Source: JALONO01 sp038209965
GTDB lineage: Bacteria; Bacteroidota; Bacteroidia; Cytophagales; Thermoflexibacteraceae
DNA length: 20,364 bases
NCBI GenBank assembly: GCA_038209965.1
Contig: JBBQXF010000088.1
Coordinates: forward strand, 1-20,364
Direction of reading: 5' to 3'
The position numbers were made by a program, and so were the translations under genes. The notes beneath the pieces are model-generated. The model searched no databases and had not been told where the DNA came from. It worked only from the letters and a program-made list of their open reading frames with translations. The stretch's first letter is position 1. Each line of letters starts with the position of its first letter. Below, piece after piece: positions 14,701-20,364 of this stretch.

Positions 14701-15576
14701 ATGACAACAAAATTAGCGAATTTCTTCGCCATTTTATTGCTTTTTTCCGCTGCCAGTTGCAGCTTTAAAAGTAATCTAATGGATAAAATGAGGCGAAAAG
14801 ACGCATCGGCCAGTCTAAAAAAACAGGCAGAACAAGACGGAAAAGTACGTGCCCAACAACAGTTTTATGCGGCGTTAGCCTCCCAAGAATTACCCATTAT
14901 CTCTCCACCCAGCCTATCAGCGACCCTTCCGCTCCCCTTTTCAGTCATTAAAGTTTCTCCCCGGCCCATTTATCTTCTACCAAGTGCTGCCCCCATCGCC
15001 CCGGCGGCAATGCTGACCAACAAACGCACCCGCCGTTCGGTTGCCCCGGTAGTTGCCCGAGGTTGGTTATCGACCGCTGCTGGCCCAAGTGAAGTGCTCA
15101 ACTTGTCATGTGACAGTCTGCGCGACCAGTTGGCCACCTTTGCCCAACAATTTATCGGGATTCGCTACCGACATGGTGGCAAATCACCCGCTGGTTTTGA
15201 TTGTTCAGGTTTCACTTCTTTTGTATTGAGCAAATTTAATTATCCGATCCCTTCTTCCTCATCTGCGCAAGCCCACGTGGGTACCTGCATAGACATTGAC
15301 AAGGTGCAAAAAGGCGATCTGCTGATTTTCGGTTATCGGGGCAAGGGTGGCCAATGCCGCACCAGTCACGCTGCTTTGGTCATTTCAGAAATTGGCGAAC
15401 CTTTGCGGATGATCCACTCGGCCCGCCGGGGGATTGTTATTGACGAAGTTGGGGGCACCAATTGGCGGTCTTACTACGCCAAGCGTTTCCTGTTTGCCCG
15501 GCGGGTCATTCACGACGGCTTTAGCGTGGAGCAACTGTTGGGGAGCCCTGTGGCGACCACCTCACCCTTGCCTTAA
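14701..15576 (+). CDS. NlpC/P60 family peptidoglycan hydrolase, lipoprotein
   Basis: A 291-residue lipoprotein with a C-terminal NlpC/P60 cysteine peptidase domain (about 140-268), the class that cuts gamma-D-glutamyl-diaminopimelate or related bonds in stem peptides. The signal ends SAASC, putting the lipidated Cys at residue 20. Catalytic residues by family pattern: C168 in FDCSGFTSFV, H223 in TSHAALVI, and H239 in MIHSA as the third polar residue. Between anchor and enzyme lies a linker of about 110 residues, first charged (25-55), then rich in Pro, Ser and Ala, which could reach from the outer membrane to the peptidoglycan. The last 15 residues (SPVATTSPLP) look disordered. The gene lies downstream of murQ, so cleavage and recycling functions adjoin, but it has its own promoter and a terminator after it. 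Confidence 0.92.
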   Translation: MTTKLANFFAILLLFSAASCSFKSNLMDKMRRKDASASLKKQAEQDGKVRAQQQFYAALASQELPIISPPSLSATLPLPFSVIKVSPRPIYLLPSAAPIAPAAMLTNKRTRRSVAPVVARGWLSTAAGPSEVLNLSCDSLRDQLATFAQQFIGIRYRHGGKSPAGFDCSGFTSFVLSKFNYPIPSSSSAQAHVGTCIDIDKVQKGDLLIFGYRGKGGQCRTSHAALVISEIGEPLRMIHSARRGIVIDEVGGTNWRSYYAKRFLFARRVIHDGFSVEQLLGSPVATTSPLP

Positions 15577-15597
15577 CAGATCTAACCGACTTTTTTT

Positions 15598-15637
15598 GAC
15601 CGCGCTCCCAGTTAAGCTGAGGGCGCGGTCTTGGTTT
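15598..15637 (+). terminator. Probable terminator after the NlpC/P60 gene
   Basis: GACCGCGCTCCCAG (15598-15611) pairs with CTGAGGGCGCGGTC (15617-15630) with one mismatch and one G-T wobble around TTAAG. The tail is TTGGTTT, only moderately T-rich, so efficiency is uncertain. Confidence 0.55.
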
Positions 15638-15794
15638 ACGGCCACTGGGCACATTCCCCACTGGTTTGCCCCTGGTGCGTGATGGCCAACCGGACGCCAA
15701 AACTTGCAAAACCGCCCCGGTTGTAAGCTGCCACCGAGCCAGTGCCCATTCAGGCCAACCGGTCAAGGCCCACTCAATTCTATCGTACTTCGCG

Positions 15795-15802
15795 TATCTT
15801 TG
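15795..15802 (+). promoter_or_regulatory. Candidate -7 element for ruvB
   Basis: TATCTTTG matches TAnnTTTG exactly, 21 bases before the ruvB ATG, giving a very short leader. No clear TTG lies at the -33 position. Confidence 0.4.
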
Positions 15803-15823
15803 CCCACCCATAACCCACTGACC

Positions 15824-16855
15824 ATGCGCCAAGACTACCTCACCGGGGAAGCTTCGGAAAATAACGAGGAGAAAGAAGTTGAGCGGGCACTACGACCGCT
15901 TTCATTCGAGGATTTTACGGGTCAATTGAAAATCATTGATAACCTCCGGGTGTTTGTCGGGGCGGCCAAACTGCGTGGCGAAGCATTGGATCACGTTCTG
16001 CTGCACGGCCCTCCTGGTTTGGGCAAAACTACCCTTTCCTACATCGTGGCCAATGAACTGAAGGCCAACATCAAGATCACCTCTGGCCCGGTATTGGACA
16101 AACCGAGCGATTTGGCGGGCCTGCTCACCAACTTGGACAAGGGTGATGTGCTCTTTATTGACGAGATCCACCGTCTAAATCCGGTTGTGGAAGAATATCT
16201 TTACTCGGCCATGGAGGACTACCGGATCGATATCATGCTTGACTCAGGGCCCAATGCCCGCTCGATCCAGATCGGGCTGAATCCTTTTACGCTCATTGGG
16301 GCGACTACCCGGGCGGGCCTGCTCACTTCGCCCCTGCGGGCCCGATTTGGGATCAATGCCCGGCTGGAGTACTATTCGGCCGAGCTGCTCACCACGATAG
16401 TCAAGCGATCGGCCCAAATCCTTGAGACCCCGATCGACGGCGAAGCAGCCTTCGAGCTGGCCCGTCGGAGCCGCGGAACGCCCCGGATCGCCAACAACCT
16501 GCTGCGCCGCACCCGGGATTTTGCCCAGATGAAAGGCGATGGCCGCATTTCGTTGGCCATTGCCGAAATTGCCCTGAACGCGCTGGACGTGGATCAAAAT
16601 GGGCTGGACGACATGGACAATCGAATATTATCGACCATCATCGACAAGTTCAAGGGCGGCCCAGTGGGGCTCAGCACCATTGCGACCGCAGTAGGGGAGG
16701 AGGCCGAAACCATTGAAGAAGTATATGAGCCTTTTTTGATCCAAGAGGGCTACCTCAAGCGCACTTCCCGTGGGCGCGAGGCTACCGAATTGGCCTACAA
16801 ACATTTGAAAGTGCCCCCACCCACGGCCCTTGGCAGCCTGTTTGCCGAACTTTAG
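15824..16855 (+). CDS. ruvB: Holliday junction branch migration helicase RuvB
   Basis: A 343-residue RuvB, the AAA+ ring motor that drives branch migration of Holliday junctions with RuvA and RuvC. Seen: the N-terminal ALRPLSFEDFTGQ (22-34), Walker A GPPGLGKT (62-69), Walker B LFIDEIHRL (110-118), sensor 1 region GATTRAGLLTSPLRARFG with the arginine finger, and the C-terminal winged helix ending GYLKRTSRGREAT before the final LGSLF. The frame is open 40 codons upstream to 15704, but ATG at 15824 gives the normal RuvB N-terminus and follows a good -7 element. ruvA and ruvC are not adjacent, as is common in Bacteroidota. A strong terminator follows immediately. Confidence 0.98.
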   Translation: MRQDYLTGEASENNEEKEVERALRPLSFEDFTGQLKIIDNLRVFVGAAKLRGEALDHVLLHGPPGLGKTTLSYIVANELKANIKITSGPVLDKPSDLAGLLTNLDKGDVLFIDEIHRLNPVVEEYLYSAMEDYRIDIMLDSGPNARSIQIGLNPFTLIGATTRAGLLTSPLRARFGINARLEYYSAELLTTIVKRSAQILETPIDGEAAFELARRSRGTPRIANNLLRRTRDFAQMKGDGRISLAIAEIALNALDVDQNGLDDMDNRILSTIIDKFKGGPVGLSTIATAVGEEAETIEEVYEPFLIQEGYLKRTSRGREATELAYKHLKVPPPTALGSLFAEL

Positions 16856-16859
16856 GGCT

Positions 16860-16911
16860 AAAGCAATCAACCCAGCAAGCGGAGGGCTTGCTGGGTTGAT
16901 TGCTTTGTTTT
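16860..16911 (+). terminator. Strong terminator after ruvB, perfect 21-bp stem
   Basis: The arms 16860-16880 (AAAGCAATCAACCCAGCAAG plus C) and 16886-16906 are perfectly complementary around a GGAGG loop, followed by GTTTT. It starts four bases after the ruvB stop and lies between convergent genes; the T-rich side favours the plus strand. Confidence 0.9.
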
Positions 16912-17008
16912 GGCCAAACAAAATGGGCCTCCAGGCAGTAAAGCGAATCGCGTAAAACAGTTCGCCAAATGGCCCAAATTATCATAATTTTTATTGCAAA
17001 ATCAGCTA

Positions 17009-17938
17009 CTAATTTACTTTCACTTGATAAGCCGTCACTTTGTTTTTGAAGAAAGTGGGGATGAGCAAGAGGTTTTTTTCGGGAATGAACCAGATGTCAG
17101 CGGCACTTTCGCCACTGTCTTTAGTGTTGAGCACTTCTTCGGCTTGTCCACCTGATACGTAACGCACGAGGCCACCCCAACTGGAAACCAAAAATGCCCC
17201 GTTGCCCAAGCTGACCACGCCGTCACCCTGCTCGATGCCATCAACCAAGTTCTCAATTTTCTTGCTGGCCAGATCCAGTTTCTTGAACCGCTGATCGCCG
17301 AAGGTGGCTATATAAAGCGATTGGGAGCCGCCATCAAAGTACAAGCCGTTGGGGCTGCCTAGGGTGGTATCGGCTGACACGACCGCTAATTTGCCATCCG
17401 CCGGGGTAAACTGGTGAATGGTATTGGTATTCATGTCGGTAAAAAACACAGTGGTCTCCGAAGTCGTGATGTCGTTGAGAAACTTGGCCGCTTTGACGGA
17501 GTATTTTTTGCTCACCTTGGCATTTAATATGTCAATTTCCACTAGTTTGTCCACATCAGTCACATACAGTTTGTCGCCGATGATGCCCATTCCCTTGGGG
17601 GCATCCAGTCCAGTGGCCCATTTCAAGGTTTCCACCTTACCGCTGGCATTGATCTTGGTAATGAATCCGTTGCCATCTTTTTTGTCAGGCTCACCATTGA
17701 TACAGGCCACGTAAATGGCATCGCGCTTGGCATCATAAATCACCGATTCGCAAGTGGTCAGGGTCGTATCCGTCTCCCAAATTTTGGTCAACTGTACTTT
17801 GGGCTGGGGCAGATACACCGAGTCAACGGCAACTGTGGCGGTGGAATCCGCAGTCTTTTCCGAGGCGCCACCACCACCCGCGCAACCATACAAAAGTGGA
17901 ACGACTGCCAACGCAGTCAGACAGTTCTTAAAACCCAT
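17009..17938 (-). CDS. SMP-30/gluconolactonase-like beta-propeller lipoprotein
   Basis: A 309-residue lipoprotein: the signal ends LLYGC with the lipidated Cys at 19, followed by a GGGG linker and a Ser/Thr/Ala spacer to about 45. The rest reads as repeated beta-propeller blades of the SMP-30/gluconolactonase/LRE-like (SGL) type: CESVIYDAKRDAIYVACING, GLDAPKGMGIIGDKLYVTD, FLNDITTSETTVFFTDM, GSPNGLYFDGGSQSLYIATF and GDGVVSLGNGAFLVSSW. Family enzymes bind a divalent metal through Glu, Asn and Asp residues; E64-like (CES), the Asn of FLND and the Asn of SPNG are in plausible places, but enzymatic activity is not proven and a binding role is possible. It is a single gene on the minus strand, convergent with ruvB. 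Confidence 0.82.
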   Translation of the reverse strand: MGFKNCLTALAVVPLLYGCAGGGGASEKTADSTATVAVDSVYLPQPKVQLTKIWETDTTLTTCESVIYDAKRDAIYVACINGEPDKKDGNGFITKINASGKVETLKWATGLDAPKGMGIIGDKLYVTDVDKLVEIDILNAKVSKKYSVKAAKFLNDITTSETTVFFTDMNTNTIHQFTPADGKLAVVSADTTLGSPNGLYFDGGSQSLYIATFGDQRFKKLDLASKKIENLVDGIEQGDGVVSLGNGAFLVSSWGGLVRYVSGGQAEEVLNTKDSGESAADIWFIPEKNLLLIPTFFKNKVTAYQVKVN

Positions 17939-17957
17939 AAATTCGATTGGTTAGGTT

Positions 17958-17988
17958 TGAAAATAGATTAACGAATTTCAGGCGCAAA
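17958..17988 (-). promoter_or_regulatory. Candidate promoter of the beta-propeller lipoprotein gene
   Basis: On the minus strand, TTTG (17985-17988), a 19-base spacer and TATTTTCA (17958-17965), which matches the TAnnTTTG element except for its last two bases. The leader would be about 13 bases. Confidence 0.35.
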
Positions 17989-17996
17989 CTTACGTC

Positions 17997-18046
17997 AATA
18001 AATGAAAAGCCCGCTGAGTTAGAACTCGGCGGGCTTTTCATTTATT
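17997..18046 (-). terminator. Terminator of the small lipoprotein gene, 24-bp stem
   Basis: The arms 17997-18020 and 18023-18046 are complementary over 24 positions with a single G-T wobble, enclosing a GC-rich centre (AAGCCCGC) and AT-rich ends. On the minus strand the second arm ends CTTTTCATTTATT, supplying the U-rich tail. It lies 12 bases beyond the stop of the 18058-18372 gene. Confidence 0.8.
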
Positions 18047-18057
18047 TCTTGATGCTG

Positions 18058-18372
18058 TTATTGGTCGCGGCGGCTATTCCATTGGTGCGGATCGCGTTGG
18101 CTCTTTTTCAGCCCTTCGCCATATTTGGGATCTTTTTTGGAATAGAACGAAGGCTTGAGGAACCACCCCTTTTTGCCCAAGTACTCGGCCCCGTTGTGCA
18201 TGTGCACCATGCGCACGTGGCACGAGGCCAGTTTACAACGCTTGGATTTTTTCTTTTTGCCCTGTTCGCTGGCTTGGCCTTGTTGCGTTTTGCCTTTGCC
18301 CCCAAATAGCCCGCACGAGGTAGTGGTGGCCGAGAGGACGAAAGCTAGAAGCAGAATGAGGATCTTGTTCAT
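18058..18372 (-). CDS. Small basic lipoprotein with Cys/His cluster
   Basis: A 104-residue predicted lipoprotein: hydrophobic signal, then SATTTSC with the lipidated Cys at 20, a Gly/Lys/Gln-rich tether (21-45), and a compact C-terminal part. This part carries C46, C51, H52, H57 and H59 within 14 residues (KCKLASCHVRMVHMHNGAEY), followed by a basic region (KKGWFLKPSFYSKKDPKYGE). The Cys/His spacing could hold a metal or form a disulfide; this is inference. I recall similar short hypothetical lipoproteins in Cytophagales, but no named family. A hairpin terminator follows. The coding call rests on the lipobox, the non-random motif and the correctly placed terminator. Confidence 0.75.
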   Translation of the reverse strand: MNKILILLLAFVLSATTTSCGLFGGKGKTQQGQASEQGKKKKSKRCKLASCHVRMVHMHNGAEYLGKKGWFLKPSFYSKKDPKYGEGLKKSQRDPHQWNSRRDQ

Positions 18373-18541
18373 GCTTGGTCAGTTAAGGAACCGGTGAAGC
18401 GAAAAAGGCCGCAAATCATGACTGGCCGATTCGGTTCCACCTTTTCTCATAACGTCAAATCACAAGTTTTATTCCAAATCGGCAATCTCAAGAATTTTTA
18501 ACAAAGTGGGGCCGTTGACCGGGGGCTGGTCAGGGAGTTGT

Positions 18542-19402
18542 TCAGTAGGTTTTGGTCATGTCGGCCGGAATGCAGATGATGAAATCGGCTTTTCCTTTGG
18601 TCTCGGGCGCGAGCTTTTCCACCGTTTCCTGCTCCACCGAAGTGATGGTGGCGATCTGGATTTCCGGCTTGTACTTCTTCAAATACCAAATAATGCCTTC
18701 GTAATTATCGGAATGGTAGGCCCCGTTGAAGTGGATCAGTTTTTTGCCTTTTTGCCACGCTTGGGCAATCTGGTGGGCCATCGTGGCATCCTTGATCGCT
18801 TGGGCCAAGACGATGTTGCTGCCCGTGCCACCGTGGCCGCCCATCATGGCCAGCATGTTTTTGTAGCCCGGCAGCTCCAAGTCCACTTGGATGGGCAGCG
18901 GGGCCACGAGGGCTTTGGCTGCGGGCTCCAACTGCTCTAAGGCCGCCAGCCCGCCCGAGGCCACCATGCTGGCGTAGCGCCGGGGCACATTGGTCGCCAC
19001 GAAGGGCAAGCGGTTGGCTTTGGCAAAATTGACCAACGGCTTGTAATCGGTCGCGTAATTGTCCCACAATTTGGCCTCTCTCTCAAAATTGGATTCTTTG
19101 ACCTGACCGGCCAAAAATTCATTCAGGATCAATTGATTGTCGGTCTCGAACATTTCGGCGGCCAAGATCAGGTTTCCGCCTTGGGCCGCAAACAGATCTT
19201 TGGTCAGTTGGATCTGGAGCCAGTGGCAAATCGGATTGTTGTGCAGTTCCCCGAAAAAGATCACATCGGCTTGGCTGCTCGCCTTGAGCAGATCGCGATA
19301 AGCGGCCTCCTTGCCGTTTTTATCGTAGAGCAAATAAGCAGGTTTGTCATTGGTGAGGGCCATGAGCACAACGGAAGCGAGGATGAGCAGTAGTTTTTGC
19401 AT
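18542..19402 (-). CDS. ChaN family (Tiki superfamily) protein
   Basis: A 286-residue exported protein of the ChaN/haem-binding-uptake (Tiki-related) family, whose members bind haem or act as metal-dependent proteases. Signature motifs: FFGELHNNPICHW (49-61), with GELH at 51-54 and H60, and the late IHFNGAYHSDNYEGIIWYL (about 223-241) with H224 and H230. These Glu and His residues are the conserved metal or haem ligands of the family. ATG at 19400-19402 is chosen because it starts a signal-like hydrophobic segment (MQKLLLILASVVLMAL); the frame is open 25 codons further, which would put polar Cys-rich residues before it. No lipobox Cys follows the signal, unlike Campylobacter ChaN. Iron acquisition is the family association, but no iron-transport genes are in the window. 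Confidence 0.85.
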   Translation of the reverse strand: MQKLLLILASVVLMALTNDKPAYLLYDKNGKEAAYRDLLKASSQADVIFFGELHNNPICHWLQIQLTKDLFAAQGGNLILAAEMFETDNQLILNEFLAGQVKESNFEREAKLWDNYATDYKPLVNFAKANRLPFVATNVPRRYASMVASGGLAALEQLEPAAKALVAPLPIQVDLELPGYKNMLAMMGGHGGTGSNIVLAQAIKDATMAHQIAQAWQKGKKLIHFNGAYHSDNYEGIIWYLKKYKPEIQIATITSVEQETVEKLAPETKGKADFIICIPADMTKTY

Positions 19403-19419
19403 GAATGATGATTTTGACC

Positions 19420-19451
19420 CCAATTTAGTGCATTGGCAGGTAATTTGCCAA
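19420..19451 (-). promoter_or_regulatory. Candidate promoter of the ChaN-like gene
   Basis: On the minus strand, TTG (19449-19451), a 21-base spacer and TAAATTGG (19420-19427), one mismatch from TAnnTTTG. It supports the internal ATG at 19402, since transcription from here would begin after any upstream start. Confidence 0.45.
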
Positions 19452-19460
19452 CGGGTAGCG

Positions 19461-19518
19461 CACAGCAATTCACTCACAGCAATTCCATTGTGGGGACAAA
19501 GCCACTGTGGGGGACAGG
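19461..19518. repeat. Short direct repeats in the ChaN/CHAT divergent spacer
   Basis: CACAGCAATTC occurs at 19461-19471 and again at 19475-19485, an 11-base perfect direct repeat at 14-base pitch. It is followed by two imperfect 17-base units, CCATTGTGGGGACAAAG (19485-19501) and CCACTGTGGGGGACAGG (19502-19518). The cluster lies between two divergent promoters and might be an operator or simple slippage. Confidence 0.5.
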
Positions 19519-19598
19519 AACGCAGACCCTTACCGTGGTTTCCAGCAGCGCAAAGAATATCAAACTTCCTCGCAAAATCGGAAATTTACCAGCCTACA

Positions 19599-19629
19599 TT
19601 TGGAATTTACCAAATGGGGGTTATCTTTG
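19599..19629 (+). promoter_or_regulatory. Full-consensus promoter of the CHAT gene
   Basis: TTTG at 19599-19602, a 19-base spacer, and TATCTTTG at 19622-19629: both elements and the spacing match the Bacteroidota consensus TTTG-N19-21-TAnnTTTG. Transcription should begin near 19636, leaving a leader of about 17 bases before the ATG at 19653. Confidence 0.65.
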
Positions 19630-19652
19630 ATCAAAATATTGAGCACCTGCCC

Positions 19653-20364
19653 ATGAAACCCGTGATATTCCTTGCCTTTGCCAATGACCGCGTGGATCTA
19701 GCGAAGTATTTGCGAAATTTAGATGTAGAAAGAAAAGGCATCAGAGAAGTCCTTGAAAAAGATGAAGAAGTAGAAATCGTTGAAAGAGTGGGCGTAAGCG
19801 TGGGCGAAATCTTTGATATTTTCCAAAAATACCAAAATAGAATAGTGGGGTTTCACTACGGCGGTCATGCGGACGGCTACCAGCTCTTGTTGGAATCCTC
19901 CAAGGGCAGTGCCAACAGCGTGGCCGGCGGCGACGGCATTGTCAAGCTGTTGGCCGACCAGAAAAACCTCAAATTCGCCTTTTTCAATGGCTGTTCCACC
20001 AAAGCATTTGCGGAAGCCCTCCAAAATGCCTTGCCTGTAGTCATTAGCACCGAGAGCAGCATTGCCGATGAGGTAGCCAAAGACTTCGCTATTCGCTTTT
20101 ACAAGGGTTTGGCCGAAAATCTCACCATTCAGAAAGCCTATCAGCAAACTTTGGGCTTCCTTACTTCGCATTACGGCCGGGAAACCAGGGGGCTGTACCG
20201 CGAAGAAATCACCGACGTGCCCAAAGCCGCCCCGTGGGCCCTCACGCTCAATGCGCTCCGCCGCAGTGAAGTGGCTAACTGGACACTAAAACCCACCACA
20301 GAGTCGCAAAAAGAAGGAGAAGCTGCCGCCAACCAAGTAAATCAGTTTTTGGTGGAGCCGCTTT
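19653..20364 (+). CDS. CHAT-domain (caspase-like) protein, N-terminal part, cut by right edge
   Basis: ATG at 19653 opens a frame with no stop up to the window end (237 complete codons). It begins KPVIFLAFANDR and YLRNLDVERKGIREVL, a start I associate with Bacteroidota CHAT proteins, and holds the two caspase-like active-site blocks: FHYGGHADG (67-75, H72 the likely catalytic His) and FFNGCSTKAF (110-119, C114 the likely nucleophile). PVVISTESSIADEVAKDFAIRFYKGL, split here as about 128-152, matches the following beta-strand and helix. CHAT peptidases (caspase/HetF associated with TPRs) are commonly fused to TPR, NACHT/NB-ARC or effector-associated domains in bacterial conflict systems. From about 210 the sequence becomes a charged linker (TLKPTTESQKEGEAA), suggesting that another domain starts beyond the edge. 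Defence is inferred from the family; no partner gene is visible. Confidence 0.85.
   Translation, partial: MKPVIFLAFANDRVDLAKYLRNLDVERKGIREVLEKDEEVEIVERVGVSVGEIFDIFQKYQNRIVGFHYGGHADGYQLLLESSKGSANSVAGGDGIVKLLADQKNLKFAFFNGCSTKAFAEALQNALPVVISTESSIADEVAKDFAIRFYKGLAENLTIQKAYQQTLGFLTSHYGRETRGLYREEITDVPKAAPWALTLNALRRSEVANWTLKPTTESQKEGEAAANQVNQFLVEPL

Noticed and set aside
15704..15823. 40-codon N-terminal extension of RuvB
   Set aside because: The residues do not resemble RuvB and span the candidate promoter; the protein from 15824 has the normal length.
19403..19477. 25-codon N-terminal extension of the ChaN-like protein
   Set aside because: It adds a polar, Cys-containing stretch before the signal peptide and covers the candidate promoter.
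19719..20171. Minus-strand frame of 150 codons
   Set aside because: Antisense shadow of the CHAT gene, whose active-site motifs are on the plus strand.
1..20364. CRISPR array, tRNA or rRNA genes, insertion sequences, phage genes
   Set aside because: Looked for regular spaced repeats, cloverleaf-like segments, rRNA-like sequence and transposase or phage motifs on both strands; none was found other than the Rpn-type nuclease.

Overview
The window looks like chromosomal DNA from a member of the Bacteroidota, most likely Cytophagales (class inferred, not proven). The signs are signal peptides ending in ...SAQ or ...QAQ, several lipobox lipoproteins, a DUF6452-like/DUF6048-like gene pair, MORN-2 repeats, weak ribosome-binding sites, and repeated matches to the Bacteroidota sigma-A promoter (TTG/TTTG, 19-22 bases, TAnnTTTG). 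No rRNA, tRNA, CRISPR array or insertion sequence was seen.

Layout. Left block, minus strand (1-3723): the first 18 codons of a secreted protein that runs off the left edge, an Rpn/PD-(D/E)XK 'transposase-like' nuclease, and ftsK. A 304-bp AT-rich divergent spacer follows. Central block, plus strand (4028-16855): a TTG-initiated lipoprotein and an adjoining outer-membrane-type protein; a HisA-fold protein that appears to lack the catalytic aspartates; a 1702-residue exported beta-rich protein of unknown family; a MORN-repeat secreted protein; pfkA and murQ, closely spaced; an NlpC/P60 lipoprotein; and ruvB. Right block, minus strand (17009-19402): a beta-propeller lipoprotein, a 104-residue Cys/His-containing lipoprotein and a ChaN/Tiki-like protein. 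At the right edge, plus strand, a CHAT-domain (caspase-like) protein starts at 19653 and runs out of the window.

Function. Most of the window is housekeeping: chromosome segregation (FtsK), Holliday junction migration (RuvB), glycolysis (PfkA), recycling of cell-wall MurNAc-6-phosphate (MurQ) and peptidoglycan cleavage (NlpC/P60). Envelope proteins fill much of the rest. MurQ yields GlcNAc-6-phosphate, which can be routed to fructose-6-phosphate, the substrate of PfkA, so the pfkA-murQ pairing makes metabolic sense.

The items most worth a second look are the edge-truncated CHAT protease with a full-consensus promoter of its own, the HisA-like protein with three active-site substitutions, the 1702-residue orphan protein, the Asn at the Mg-ATP aspartate position of PfkA, and three terminator-like hairpins with unusually long stems (17 to 24 bp).
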